Shown here piece after piece: positions 18,443 through 27,276 of a DNA stretch of 64,000 nt; the stretch's first letter is position 1, and every line of letters begins with the position of its first letter. The notes under the pieces were generated by a model. The model had not been told where the DNA came from and ran no database searches. It saw only the letters and a list, made by a program, of their open reading frames with translations. Location: the NCBI GenBank assembly GCA_900542495.1, contig UQNW01000011.1, positions 1-64,000 on the forward strand, written 5' to 3'. The stretch is from an uncultured Roseburia sp. Its GTDB lineage: Bacteria > Bacillota > Clostridia > Lachnospirales > Lachnospiraceae. The position numbers were made by a program, and so were the translations under genes.

Positions 18443-20767
18443 TTACTGTTCAATCTGTGCTGCATTTATAATATGTTTCTGCAAAAGCACAAGGTCTTTT
18501 ACGGAAACTTTTCCATCTCTGCTTATGTCCGCAGCCGCTGCATACGCACCGGAAAGCTGTGATGTTCCAAGAATCTGTTTCTGCATCATGACCAGATCGA
18601 CCACAGAGATTTTTCCATCTCCATTGATGTCACCGTAAATGACAACGTCATACTGCTTCACCAGTGTTCCATTTGCATATACTGCAATTTTATTACCTGT
18701 TCCGACTGCACCGGTATTTTCTGTGCCATCTGCTTTCAGCACTTTGACCGTGCCGCTTCCCGCTGAGATATTGGCAAGTACAGAAGAAGCGCCTGTTCCC
18801 GGTGTAATACCTGTGATCACGGTATCTCCCAGTTTATAGGAGGTAGAAACGGATACGCCGTCCGCAACCGTTGTTCCACCACTTTCCGGTGTCTGGGTAT
18901 TGTCTGCTGCCGGCTGCTGTCTTACCACATTGATCGTGTAGGTTTTTGCCGAACCGCTCTGTGACACACAAGTTACGTTGATTGCATTATTTCCATAATT
19001 CAATGCATAAGTTCCCGCCCCGGAAACTCCCGCTTTCGGTGCAACTGCCGAAGCACCTACATTGATCGAGCTTACCTCGGTTCCAACGATCACGGAATAA
19101 TCGGTTACTGCTGCCTGGAAAGACGGTGTCAGTCCATATCCGCTTACGCTGAGAGAAGAGAGCCAGTTATTCGGATTACCACTGTCTGAAAACGTCACTG
19201 CTGACTCCGGCATATTGCTATACACCGGAATACGGAATATAAATCCCTGTGATTTATCCGCATAAGCGGTGCTCATTGTTTTTCCTTCTGACATTGCCGC
19301 CTGCACATTTGTCATGTACTGATGTGAGTATATGCTGTTCATATTCACCACATTAAATTTCTGGAAATATAAGGTGTTCTGCCCTTTTTTCACATAATTA
19401 TTTCCAACGATACCAGCTCCACCATTAATTGATTTATAAATAGAATTCCAGTCGTTATTTTTCGCATAAATCAATCCGTTGACCGTCGCAGACGCAGACG
19501 ATGTCGTATATGCTCCGATATTAAAGTAATTGTAATATCCATTATAGCCAGAGTAATTGCCAGAGATCAAAGGACTTGTCCCCTTATTTCCCTGCTCCTG
19601 CTTACATCTTGCAGCCAGATGATAAGGACTGACACTCATGTTCTGTCCCACTTCCATGAAAGTATCTGCATAGCTTCGCGATGCTCCGTCTGTATCGCTA
19701 TAGTTTCCACTCATAAAACTGCCTGACAGAATATTTCCAACTCCTGTCACGTTCTGATATGGCGCATATTCTAACGTTTCAAACTGAAAAATATACGTGT
19801 CATTCAGGTAATTTCTCGGATCCATGCAATATGCTATGTAATTGGAGGAGGCACTTACCCAGCCTGCTCCGTCATAACCATACCATTTGTTGGTCGCCCA
19901 GTCATAAGCACCCGTCTCCGTTGACTTTCTCGCATCATTGGAAGAACTCTGCACCAGATTCCTTCCGACAACACTCTCATTTGCAATGACGGTATTCCAG
20001 TCTAGTCCTGTCTGTACCGGAACGAACTGCCAGTCTGGATACTTCTGGTGCAATGCCAGAAGCGAATTGCAGTAGCTGTCCGGAAATCCCGCTGCTTTTA
20101 AAGATGTAACATACTCATCATCCGTCACCGTTGTGGTGTCTCCCTGCGATCCATCCGCAGAAGTCTGTCCGGTTACTGCCAGATAGGTTCCACAGATCCA
20201 GCCTGCATAATCCACACCATTCTTATTAAATGTTACATTATACCAGATTGTCCCATTCGTCGTTGTCTGTCCCAGCACATTCACCGTCTGGTCTCTTTTT
20301 ACCATGGTCACCGGTGAATACGCCGTGCTTGCTCCGGTTCTCACGTAAACGTTGCCATTGGTGTTCGTGACCACTCCGGCCGCTCCCTGTGCCGAACTGT
20401 CTGTGATTGCACTTCCGGCAGAGGTATCTTCTGTTGAAAGCGTGATAAAATCTGACCGGATATATCCGGTGGATGCCATTCCATTATAGGAAATCTGTAC
20501 CTTGTACCATTTCATTCCATCGAAGCCATCCACTTCATCCATCACACGGACTGCTGTACCCGCAGCTAAAGATGTGATCTTGTCCCCATCTACCGGAGTC
20601 TTTCGCATCTGTACCGGTCCATCATTCAAAACACCCGCCGTCTCCGTATACGCATAACTTTCCAACGGTTTTACCGTAATGACCGCAGCCGCTGCTGTCA
20701 CACCAAAAATCGTTGCAAAGATAAAGCTCCGCCATTTTCTCTGTTTTATATTAAGGTTTCTTCTCAT
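18443..20767 (-). CDS. Secreted SH3-glucosaminidase-dockerin protein
   Basis: This 774-residue exported protein has a hydrophobic leader (about 12-40) and two bacterial SH3 domains (about 45-110 and 130-200; YVRTGASTAYSPV). A glucosaminidase-type lysozyme domain (about 330-480) carries the candidate catalytic Glu in CKQEQGNKGTS, and a cadherin-like sandwich spans about 550-630. The C-terminal dockerin has two calcium-loop repeats, DINGDGKISVVDL and DISRDGKVSVKDL. It probably cleaves peptidoglycan while tethered by its dockerin to a cohesin, plausibly the downstream gene product. The start at 20767 is preceded by GGAGGAAAA. Confidence 0.85.
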   Translation of the reverse strand: MRRNLNIKQRKWRSFIFATIFGVTAAAAVITVKPLESYAYTETAGVLNDGPVQMRKTPVDGDKITSLAAGTAVRVMDEVDGFDGMKWYKVQISYNGMASTGYIRSDFITLSTEDTSAGSAITDSSAQGAAGVVTNTNGNVYVRTGASTAYSPVTMVKRDQTVNVLGQTTTNGTIWYNVTFNKNGVDYAGWICGTYLAVTGQTSADGSQGDTTTVTDDEYVTSLKAAGFPDSYCNSLLALHQKYPDWQFVPVQTGLDWNTVIANESVVGRNLVQSSSNDARKSTETGAYDWATNKWYGYDGAGWVSASSNYIAYCMDPRNYLNDTYIFQFETLEYAPYQNVTGVGNILSGSFMSGNYSDTDGASRSYADTFMEVGQNMSVSPYHLAARCKQEQGNKGTSPLISGNYSGYNGYYNYFNIGAYTTSSASATVNGLIYAKNNDWNSIYKSINGGAGIVGNNYVKKGQNTLYFQKFNVVNMNSIYSHQYMTNVQAAMSEGKTMSTAYADKSQGFIFRIPVYSNMPESAVTFSDSGNPNNWLSSLSVSGYGLTPSFQAAVTDYSVIVGTEVSSINVGASAVAPKAGVSGAGTYALNYGNNAINVTCVSQSGSAKTYTINVVRQQPAADNTQTPESGGTTVADGVSVSTSYKLGDTVITGITPGTGASSVLANISAGSGTVKVLKADGTENTGAVGTGNKIAVYANGTLVKQYDVVIYGDINGDGKISVVDLVMMQKQILGTSQLSGAYAAAADISRDGKVSVKDLVLLQKHIINAAQIEQ

Positions 20768-20898
20768 TTTTCCTCCAGATGCCTTCGGTATTCCCCAAAA
20801 AGACACAGTAAATCAAGTTTATTATATTTAATTCACGATAGAGCGTCAACCTTAATCTGGTAAATATGGTAACTGATATGTATGATACAGCAAAGTGC

Positions 20899-21138
20899 TC
20901 AGATACTGCCTGAGCAGTAACGATGTTTTGTCCTTTTTTCCACCTTATCATTGTCCAAAACTAACAATAATCCCCACAAAAGTCCTCCGATAGCCAGAAA
21001 GCTTCCCACGATCAAAGGCAGGTTATAAACATAAATCTTTGCCCCAGCCAGCACAACAATGCCAGCTACCATTCCAAGCGCTGCGATAAATGCAACAATA
21101 CCGCATGTAAAAATAAATTCATAATCCAACTTTCTCAT
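20899..21138 (-). CDS. Small two-span membrane protein
   Basis: This 79-residue protein has two hydrophobic segments (about 9-33 and 38-62) and a charged C-terminus. I do not recognise a family. Its start overlaps the last 20 bases of the HAD gene, suggesting translational coupling, and the coding frame is clean. No function can be given. Confidence 0.5.
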   Translation of the reverse strand: MRKLDYEFIFTCGIVAFIAALGMVAGIVVLAGAKIYVYNLPLIVGSFLAIGGLLWGLLLVLDNDKVEKRTKHRYCSGSI

Positions 21139-21466
21139 CCTTTTTTACCTCCCATGGAAAACAGCTTTTGTCATCAATATAAACATCCGCATAAATCTTT
21201 CTTCCGTCTGATCCGTACCTTTCGATAATCTCCGGCAGATTCTCATTCACCGCATCAAATTCCAGTTCCCACTTCCTGCACCATTCCACTGCTTCCTCTA
21301 ACTGATTTCCACAGCGGCACGTCCACAAAATAATCTGGCGTCCCTGCCTTCTCAATCCTTTCAGCAGTTCGATCAGTGCTGTATTCGGCTGTCCAATCTT
21401 TGGGAAGCAGTCCGTACAAAGTGTTCCGTCAAAGTCTACCGCAATAATCTGATATTCCGTTTTCAT
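21119..21466 (-). CDS. Small HAD-superfamily hydrolase-like protein
   Basis: This 115-residue protein carries the HAD motif I VDFDGTLCTD near residue 10 (nucleophile Asp and acid/base Asp), an ILWTCR motif II (about 46), and a C-terminal YIDDKS motif (about 95). It lacks a cap domain, like small HAD proteins seen beside phage or plasmid genes. The substrate is unknown. It is followed with overlap by the small membrane protein. Confidence 0.75.
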   Translation of the reverse strand: MKTEYQIIAVDFDGTLCTDCFPKIGQPNTALIELLKGLRRQGRQIILWTCRCGNQLEEAVEWCRKWELEFDAVNENLPEIIERYGSDGRKIYADVYIDDKSCFPWEVKKDEKVGL

Positions 21467-21579
21467 CTGCCATGCTCCTCACTTTCCGTCATTTTGCCCT
21501 CTTGCTGCTTCCCATTATCCATATTTTCTGTCCATTAATTCGGACAGAAAAAGACCACCTCACAACTTAAAATGCAAAA

Positions 21580-21620
21580 AAACAGGATCAATCAGTCATT
21601 TTTACTGATCAATCCTGTTA
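21580..21620. terminator. Bidirectional hairpin terminator
   Basis: AACAGGATCAATCAGT pairs with ACTGATCAATCCTGTT around a TCATTTTT loop with two mismatches. A-rich sequence lies on the left and T-rich on the right. It would end the SPKTG gene transcript (minus strand). Confidence 0.65.
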
Positions 21621-21695
21621 CTTGTTTATTTTTCTATTATAGTTCTCACTCATTATGGCTATGAACCATAAAGAAAACTACGACTATCATAGTGC

Positions 21696-23411
21696 TTATT
21701 TAAAACTGTTCTTACGTCTGCTTACGAAAAGCATTCCACTTACACCTGCAAGGACAACTACTATCATTAGAATTCCTGCCATTGGAATTTCTCCTGTCTT
21801 CGGCGAAGTTGTAACAATTGCTTCCTCTGCAATAATATAGGTTGAGAAATGATTGGTTAAAAATGTGATCATTCCATTTGAAATACTGGTCTCACATCTG
21901 GTTAATGTTCCATCATCCTCCACTCTATATACAACAATCTGCTTTCCAGCCGGAACTGTGGCTGCATTATCATTGTAATAATAAGAAAGTGGATAAGATA
22001 CCTGCACATAATCCCCCAACTGATGGATTGCTGTTCCATTGCTCTCGGACAAATTAAACTCGATTGCTTCAACCTTATCTGCTTTCTTCAGTTCTTCATT
22101 TGAACTTGCCTGAATTGCAGTCTGAACGATTGCATAATTTGGTGATGTTTTTTCATATGTCCTACAATCAAAAACTGCACCCGTAGGAATTGCTGTAGAT
22201 TTTCCCTCCACTGTAACATCTGGAACTACATATCCTGTATTCGTTTTCGTATTAATTTTTCGTTGTTCTGTGCCTGTAGAAGAGGTAATCACTTTCTCTG
22301 TATCTGAAACAGTTGTCGTTGTGATTGTTTCTGTTGTTCCGTCCGGTTTCTGCACTGTCTCTGTTGTACTTGTAACTGGGGTAGTAGCTGAGGCTGACGC
22401 TGCAGCAGATGAACTTGTGGTAGAATTGCTACCTGAGGAACTACCAGCGCTTGAAGATCCACTATCAGATGCGCCACTGTCTGTTCCACTTCCAGAAGAA
22501 GAACCCGCGTCACCACTGCCACTGTCAGAACCTGCATCCGGATTTGGAGATAATGTCAGCTTTGCCCCAGAAGCTACCACCTTGCTACCTGTCAAGGCAA
22601 CTCCATCTGCTGCTGTTGCTTTGATGTTAGCTGTACCGGCTGTCATCGTCAGATCACCACATACGCCTGCATTCACTGCCATAATATCAATATTCGCATT
22701 TTCTCCTGTTACATTAAATTCACCAGCAACTCCAACATTTGCCCCTGTGACTTTCAAAGTGCCTCCATCTAAATCTAAAGCTGAATATACTCCAATAGTC
22801 CCCATAGGTGCTGAAAATCCACTAGACCAATCACATGTAGGTGCTGCTTTTGCAAAATTGATTGCAACATTTCCTTTAATTTTTACGAATCCTCCTGGTG
22901 TTAGCAATCCTGTCATACCAATATTTTTCTCTTTATATTCCGGCATATTGATTGCCACAGACGCGTTGTCTGCAATTTCAATCGTATGAACTCCACAAAT
23001 GGCATTTGTAGCATTACTTGACGAAGTCAATTGAATAGTTATTTTGCCAGATCCCATTATAACTATACTTGTATCTAGACTATAATCACAATAAATCGCC
23101 CTGTCTCCACTCGTCTTAAGTGTAACATCTTTCTCGGCTTTAACATACAACGTTTTATTAACATGCTCCTGACTAATTACCGGATTATCCCCTGCATCAA
23201 TATCACCCGTCAATGTAACTGTATTCGTTGCTGCATCATAATTCCATCCATCTCCCGATGTAACTTCATCTGTAACTTCTGTACCAGCAATCATAAGCTT
23301 TTCCACCGGATATATCGGTTCCTCCGCTTTGACCACCTGCTGTGGCATTACACCAAATACCAGCGTAACTGCCAGCATCATTCCCATCAATATGGTTCCT
23401 AATTTTTTCAT
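21696..23411 (-). CDS. SPKTG-anchored cell-surface protein
   Basis: This 571-residue exported protein has a signal peptide (1-29, ending near VVKAEE) and a beta-helix-like body of short strands (about 30-290). A Ser/Gly/Ala/Thr-rich linker (about 290-345) follows, then a globular region to about 535. The C-terminal sorting signal is SPKTGE, a hydrophobic span and a basic tail (RRKNSFK). SPKTG is an LPXTG variant, so sortase anchoring is likely. The body resembles polysaccharide-binding surface proteins, but the ligand is unknown. Its promoter contains a (TA)n tract (see separate entry). Confidence 0.85.
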   Translation of the reverse strand: MKKLGTILMGMMLAVTLVFGVMPQQVVKAEEPIYPVEKLMIAGTEVTDEVTSGDGWNYDAATNTVTLTGDIDAGDNPVISQEHVNKTLYVKAEKDVTLKTSGDRAIYCDYSLDTSIVIMGSGKITIQLTSSSNATNAICGVHTIEIADNASVAINMPEYKEKNIGMTGLLTPGGFVKIKGNVAINFAKAAPTCDWSSGFSAPMGTIGVYSALDLDGGTLKVTGANVGVAGEFNVTGENANIDIMAVNAGVCGDLTMTAGTANIKATAADGVALTGSKVVASGAKLTLSPNPDAGSDSGSGDAGSSSGSGTDSGASDSGSSSAGSSSGSNSTTSSSAAASASATTPVTSTTETVQKPDGTTETITTTTVSDTEKVITSSTGTEQRKINTKTNTGYVVPDVTVEGKSTAIPTGAVFDCRTYEKTSPNYAIVQTAIQASSNEELKKADKVEAIEFNLSESNGTAIHQLGDYVQVSYPLSYYYNDNAATVPAGKQIVVYRVEDDGTLTRCETSISNGMITFLTNHFSTYIIAEEAIVTTSPKTGEIPMAGILMIVVVLAGVSGMLFVSRRKNSFK

Positions 23412-23450
23412 ACTGTGCCTCCTTATTCGCTTTATCTTCTAAATGCTGGA

Positions 23451-23479
23451 ATTTATTATATATATATATATATTGTCAA
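23451..23479 (-). promoter_or_regulatory. Promoter with a (TA)8 tract between -35 and -10
   Basis: On the minus strand a perfect TTGACA (23474-23479) is followed by an alternating TA run (23457-23472). A perfect TATAAT lies at 23455-23460, only 13 bp from the -35; at 17 bp spacing the hexamer is ATAAAT (23451-23456). Two more TA units would set TATAAT at 17 bp. This is the layout of slipped-strand phase-variable promoters. Confidence 0.55.
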
Positions 23480-23521
23480 TATTGGTTTATTTTTTTATTA
23501 ATTTTGCACAATTGTTCATTT

Positions 23522-23562
23522 AAAAAGACCACCTCACGAAAAATTTCATGAAGTGGTCTTTT
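23522..23562. terminator. Hairpin terminator after the AAA ATPase gene
   Basis: AAAAGACCACCTCACGAA pairs with TTCATGAAGTGGTCTTTT with only G-U mismatches around a short AAATT loop, giving a strong stem flanked by A and T runs. It lies between the ATPase stop (23585) and the SPKTG promoter. Confidence 0.75.
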
Positions 23563-23584
23563 CACCTATCATATATTTTGTTTT

Positions 23585-25069
23585 TTATGCAAATAATTTC
23601 TTTACCATTTCTGTATCAAATACGACCTGCTTTACATGGTCAACCTCAATCTGATACAACGCATTTGCTGCAAGATGCTCCGCTGCCTGCTCAAGATCAC
23701 GGATTCCGGAGGTATTGCGGTACTGTTCGATCAGTTCGTCTAACCCTTCCTCAGTCAGCACGATCTCGCCCTGCTGTAAGCCAATTCTCTTTAACACCTT
23801 TGGCAATGCAAACTTGGAGAAAATAATCTTTTTTTCCTCCTGTGTGTAATCCGGAATATCAATCACAGCAAAACGCGACATAAGCGGTGCACTGATGTCC
23901 TCTTTTACATTGGCTGTCGCGATCGGATAAACGCCGCCTGTCGGGATCATACATTCCATATAATTATCTGTAAATCCAAGATTATCTAATAAGGTAAGAA
24001 GCACATCCGCCGGATTGCCGTTTCCTTTTCCAGAGGCTGCCTTATCAAGCTCGTTGATAATAAATACCAGATTTGACTCTCCCGCCATGGAAAATGCTTC
24101 CATAATAATACCCGGCTTTGCATTTCCATAGATACGCGAGCTTCCGGTCAACTGCTCCGGATCATTGATAGAGCTCATGTCGAGTGTTGTCCATGGAAGT
24201 TTTAAAATTCTTGCCACCGCATATGCAATCTGTGACTTTCCGGTTCCTGCCGGTCCTACTAACAACAGTCCATAAGCTGGCAGCGTATGGGTACGGTTGA
24301 TCTGGATAATGGTCTCCATGATACGCTGTTTTACTTTTTCCATTCCATACAGTTCTTCATCTAAGATCCTGCGTGCCTCCACCGGGTCGATTGCTTCAAA
24401 ATAATTATTTTTCCACTGGATATTTGTCATAATAGAAAGCGCGCGCTGTGCATGGCGGCGTTCCTCTGCTGACACTTCACTCGAACGGGCAACCGCAAGA
24501 TTTCTTCTCGCCCACAGTCTGATGTTATCCGGCATAGTTCTTCCGGCACAGTTTAAAAAGTCCGAAATGCTCTGGATACTCGTCAGCTTCATGCTGTCGC
24601 CGCTCTCGTCTAACTCCTCGTCCTCGTCTTCCTGTTCCGGCGCGCTGCTGGATAACAGACGTTCCATTACATACTGTAAAAATCCGTCTGCCGCTGACAG
24701 TTTTGTTCCTCCGTGGAACGCATTCTCCCTGATTTTATAAACTGCATACCCGTCTGCTCTGTTTTCCCCGGACAAAAGCACATTGATGCTGTTTTCTCCA
24801 AGCCATTTGATCAGGTTCACAAAACGCGCATCCACCTGCAAAATATCTGCGCGGAAAGTCTCCTCTTCCTCTTTGAATTCAAAGGCTGTCCACTGGCTCT
24901 GGTTACAAAATACTCCGGTGGAATGATGATTCCACTGTTTTTTGCTGTTGTCTAATACTAAGATCGGATCTTCCGGGGTTTTCTCCGGACTTTCTGATGC
25001 AAATGTGGTATATGTACATACAAACGCTTCTTTTTCACCGGAAGCGTTGCTGAAATCAAAAACTGGCAT
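23585..25069 (-). CDS. Lon-like AAA ATPase without protease domain
   Basis: In this 494-residue protein the first 250 residues match no family I know (an acidic EQEDEDEELDESGD stretch near 145). An AAA module of Lon/ClpX style follows: LYGMEKVKQRIME (about 240), Walker A GPAGTGKS (about 275), SRIYGNAKPG, a sensor-1 TATAN, arginine-finger region MSRFAVIDIP, and a C-terminal lid (GIRDLEQAAEHLA). The Walker B reads LVFIINELDK, with Asn where Lon has the first Asp. No Ser-Lys protease domain follows. It is probably a remodelling ATPase; the partner is unknown. Confidence 0.8.
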   Translation of the reverse strand: MPVFDFSNASGEKEAFVCTYTTFASESPEKTPEDPILVLDNSKKQWNHHSTGVFCNQSQWTAFEFKEEEETFRADILQVDARFVNLIKWLGENSINVLLSGENRADGYAVYKIRENAFHGGTKLSAADGFLQYVMERLLSSSAPEQEDEDEELDESGDSMKLTSIQSISDFLNCAGRTMPDNIRLWARRNLAVARSSEVSAEERRHAQRALSIMTNIQWKNNYFEAIDPVEARRILDEELYGMEKVKQRIMETIIQINRTHTLPAYGLLLVGPAGTGKSQIAYAVARILKLPWTTLDMSSINDPEQLTGSSRIYGNAKPGIIMEAFSMAGESNLVFIINELDKAASGKGNGNPADVLLTLLDNLGFTDNYMECMIPTGGVYPIATANVKEDISAPLMSRFAVIDIPDYTQEEKKIIFSKFALPKVLKRIGLQQGEIVLTEEGLDELIEQYRNTSGIRDLEQAAEHLAANALYQIEVDHVKQVVFDTEMVKKLFA

Positions 25070-25100
25070 AATCTATCTCCTTTTTCGAATTTACTCTCCA

Positions 25101-25149
25101 TAGATAATGCGAAACTCCAATTTATGTCCTGAGTTTCACAATCACCTGA
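25101..25149. repeat. Short inverted repeat, likely family B remnant
   Basis: ATGCGAAACTC (left) and GAGTTTCACAAT (right) are separated by only 13 bp. They match the terminal repeats of the family B elements at 10205 and 33305 without the ~190 bp interior, as expected for an internal deletion derivative. Confidence 0.5.
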
Positions 25150-25225
25150 CTTACTCTTCATCTATCAAAACATAAAATGACAGATTTTACAAGAAAGTTT
25201 TTTGTATTCGCAGGTCTAATCTGTA

Positions 25226-25254
25226 TTGACAATAGAATCAACAAATTTTATATT
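25226..25254 (+). promoter_or_regulatory. Promoter of the HD-GYP gene
   Basis: TTGACA (25226-25231), 17 bp, TATATT (25249-25254). An AAGGAGGT Shine-Dalgarno-like sequence follows near 25281, but the HD-GYP start codon is about 55 bases beyond it. Confidence 0.65.
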
Positions 25255-25340
25255 TAATAATAGTAATTATTATTAATTTAAGGAGGTTTTATAGAATCAT
25301 TCTGGATTTTTGCACGGACTGATTTTATGAAAAAGTAAAC

Positions 25341-26564
25341 ATGGAAATTGATATTGTAGGTCTGATAAGTGCCTGTTCCTATGCTTTAGACTGTATCGAG
25401 GCAGAACTGGTAAATGTAACGAATAAACATGGAAAGCGGGTGGCATATATCAGTGTCCGCATGGGGCAGTATTTTGGGCTGTCTCCTGACTCCATACAGG
25501 ATCTGGCGATATGTGCCCTGCTTCACGACAATGCCCTTACCCAATACATCGCAGAAGAATTGCAGAAACATCCTGCAACCAGGCTGACTACTGATATTGC
25601 AGCAAAAAATACACATCTGCATTGCATTTACGGAGAACAGAATATTGCCAAAATTCCTTTTAAAACAGATGTATCAAATACGATTTTATATCACCACGAA
25701 CATGCTGACGGCACTGGTCCTTTTCATAAAAAATGGGATGAAGTTCCTTTATTTTCACGGATCATCCACCTCAGTGATGTTGTGGATATCATTGGAAATT
25801 CCGGAGAATTTGGCACGCATAAATGGGATTTTGTGCAGCAATATCTCAGAAAAAATACAGACCGGTTATTTGATGCCGCGTGCGTGGATGCTTTTTTCCA
25901 CACTTTTTCTGAAAAAGAGTTTGCCAATTTAAAAGATGATTCCTTCGAAACAAAACTCTGGGCGCTCGTACCGAGGGAAAAACAGACGTTTGACTGGCAG
26001 GCATGTCAGGATATCGCTGACTTTTTTGCCAAAATCGTCGATCACAAATCCTCTTTTACCAGCAGACACTCCATTGGTGTTGCGCAAAAAGCCGCCGCAT
26101 TTGCACAATATATCGGCTACAGTTCTCTCGATATCCAGAAAATGTATCTGGCAGGAGCACTTCATGACATTGGAAAAATGGCAATCAATAATGATATTTT
26201 GGAAAAGCCGGATAAGCTGACTGATGATGAATTTTCCAAAATGAAAAATCATGCAGGATATACTTATCTGATTTTATCCGGCGTCAATGACTTTGAAGAT
26301 GTGCGCGACTGGGCTGCACTTCACCATGAAAAATTGAATGGAAACGGTTATCCTTTTGGCAAAACAGCTTCCGAATTAAATGAACCGGAGCGCATCATGG
26401 CATGCATTGATATTTATCAGGCGCTCACGGAAGACCGCCCTTATAAAAAGGGGCTTTCCCATGAAAAAACTTGTAATATTCTGGACGATATGGCGGAGGA
26501 GGGTTTTATAGATGCTTCTATCACCCGAAAAATCAGAACCTGTTTCCAGAATGCTGGGGACTGA
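25341..26564 (+). CDS. Tandem HD / HD-GYP phosphodiesterase-like protein
   Basis: This 407-residue cytoplasmic protein has two HD modules. The first (about 25-165) keeps HGKRV, LLHDN and HHEHADGTG but has GTGP in place of GYP. The second (about 235-400) is canonical: RHSIGVA, ALHDIGKMAI, HHEKLNGNGYP and DIYQALTEDRPYK. The second probably hydrolyses c-di-GMP; the first may be regulatory. An in-frame TGA upstream of 25341 excludes a longer start, and the ribosome site at this ATG is weak. Confidence 0.85.
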   Translation: MEIDIVGLISACSYALDCIEAELVNVTNKHGKRVAYISVRMGQYFGLSPDSIQDLAICALLHDNALTQYIAEELQKHPATRLTTDIAAKNTHLHCIYGEQNIAKIPFKTDVSNTILYHHEHADGTGPFHKKWDEVPLFSRIIHLSDVVDIIGNSGEFGTHKWDFVQQYLRKNTDRLFDAACVDAFFHTFSEKEFANLKDDSFETKLWALVPREKQTFDWQACQDIADFFAKIVDHKSSFTSRHSIGVAQKAAAFAQYIGYSSLDIQKMYLAGALHDIGKMAINNDILEKPDKLTDDEFSKMKNHAGYTYLILSGVNDFEDVRDWAALHHEKLNGNGYPFGKTASELNEPERIMACIDIYQALTEDRPYKKGLSHEKTCNILDDMAEEGFIDASITRKIRTCFQNAGD

Positions 26565-26613
26565 TACAGCCAAAAATATTTTACATGCAAAGCAATATAA
26601 TTCCCGATTTATC

Positions 26614-26642
26614 TTTACGAAATCACATTTTTTCGGTACAAT
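26614..26642 (+). promoter_or_regulatory. Promoter of the cyclophilin gene
   Basis: TTTACG (26614-26619), 17 bp, TACAAT (26637-26642), 69 bp upstream of the start codon at 26711, which has AGAAAGGAA ahead of it. Confidence 0.5.
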
Positions 26643-26710
26643 AAACAGGATGTTTTCAATCAGATTTTTTTCTGCCTGAAAACGAATCATCAGAAAGGAA
26701 TAAAAACATT

Positions 26711-27229
26711 ATGTCAAATCCAATTGTTACAATTGAAATGGAAAACGGCGATATCATGAAAGCAGAGCTTTATCCTGAAATCGCACCAAATACCGTAAAC
26801 AACTTTATCAGTTTAGTAAAAAAAGGCTTTTATGACGGAGTTATCTTCCACCGTGTCATCAATGGCTTTATGATCCAGGGTGGCGATCCGGACGGAACCG
26901 GAATGGGTGGTCCTGGTTATCAGATCAAGGGAGAATTTTCCCAGAACGGATTCAAAAATGACTTAAAGCACTCCGAAGGTGTTTTATCCATGGCAAGAAC
27001 TATGATCCCGGATTCTGCCGGCTCCCAGTTCTTCATTATGCACAAGAACTCTCCACACTTAGACGGTGCGTATGCTGCATTCGGTAAAGTGATTGAAGGT
27101 ATGGATGTTGTCAATAAGATTGCAGAAACAACAACAGATTACTCCGACCGTCCATTACAGCCGCAGGTAATGAAAACCGTTACCGTTGAGACTTTCGGTG
27201 TTGATTATCCAGAACCTGAGAAATGCTAA
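26711..27229 (+). CDS. Peptidyl-prolyl cis-trans isomerase, cyclophilin type
   Basis: This 172-residue single-domain cyclophilin speeds proline isomerisation during protein folding. It has no signal peptide, so it is cytoplasmic. Conserved active-site segments are visible: FHRVINGFMIQGGDPDGTG (about 51-69), SMARTMIPDSAGSQFFI (about 94-110) and LDGAYAAFGKVIEGMDVV (about 117-134). It is monocistronic, ending in a hairpin at 27277. Confidence 0.95.
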   Translation: MSNPIVTIEMENGDIMKAELYPEIAPNTVNNFISLVKKGFYDGVIFHRVINGFMIQGGDPDGTGMGGPGYQIKGEFSQNGFKNDLKHSEGVLSMARTMIPDSAGSQFFIMHKNSPHLDGAYAAFGKVIEGMDVVNKIAETTTDYSDRPLQPQVMKTVTVETFGVDYPEPEKC

Positions 27230-27276
27230 TTTATAAACAAAGAGTTGCTTTATTGCAAAATACTTTTCTCTAAAGC

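Noticed and set aside
20751..20951. 66-residue open frame upstream of the dockerin gene
   Set aside because: It overlaps the dockerin protein's start and small membrane gene's end, with no coding signature.
21529..21552. CTGTCC/GGACAG hairpin as a terminator
   Set aside because: The stem is perfect but short, and no T-run follows on either strand.
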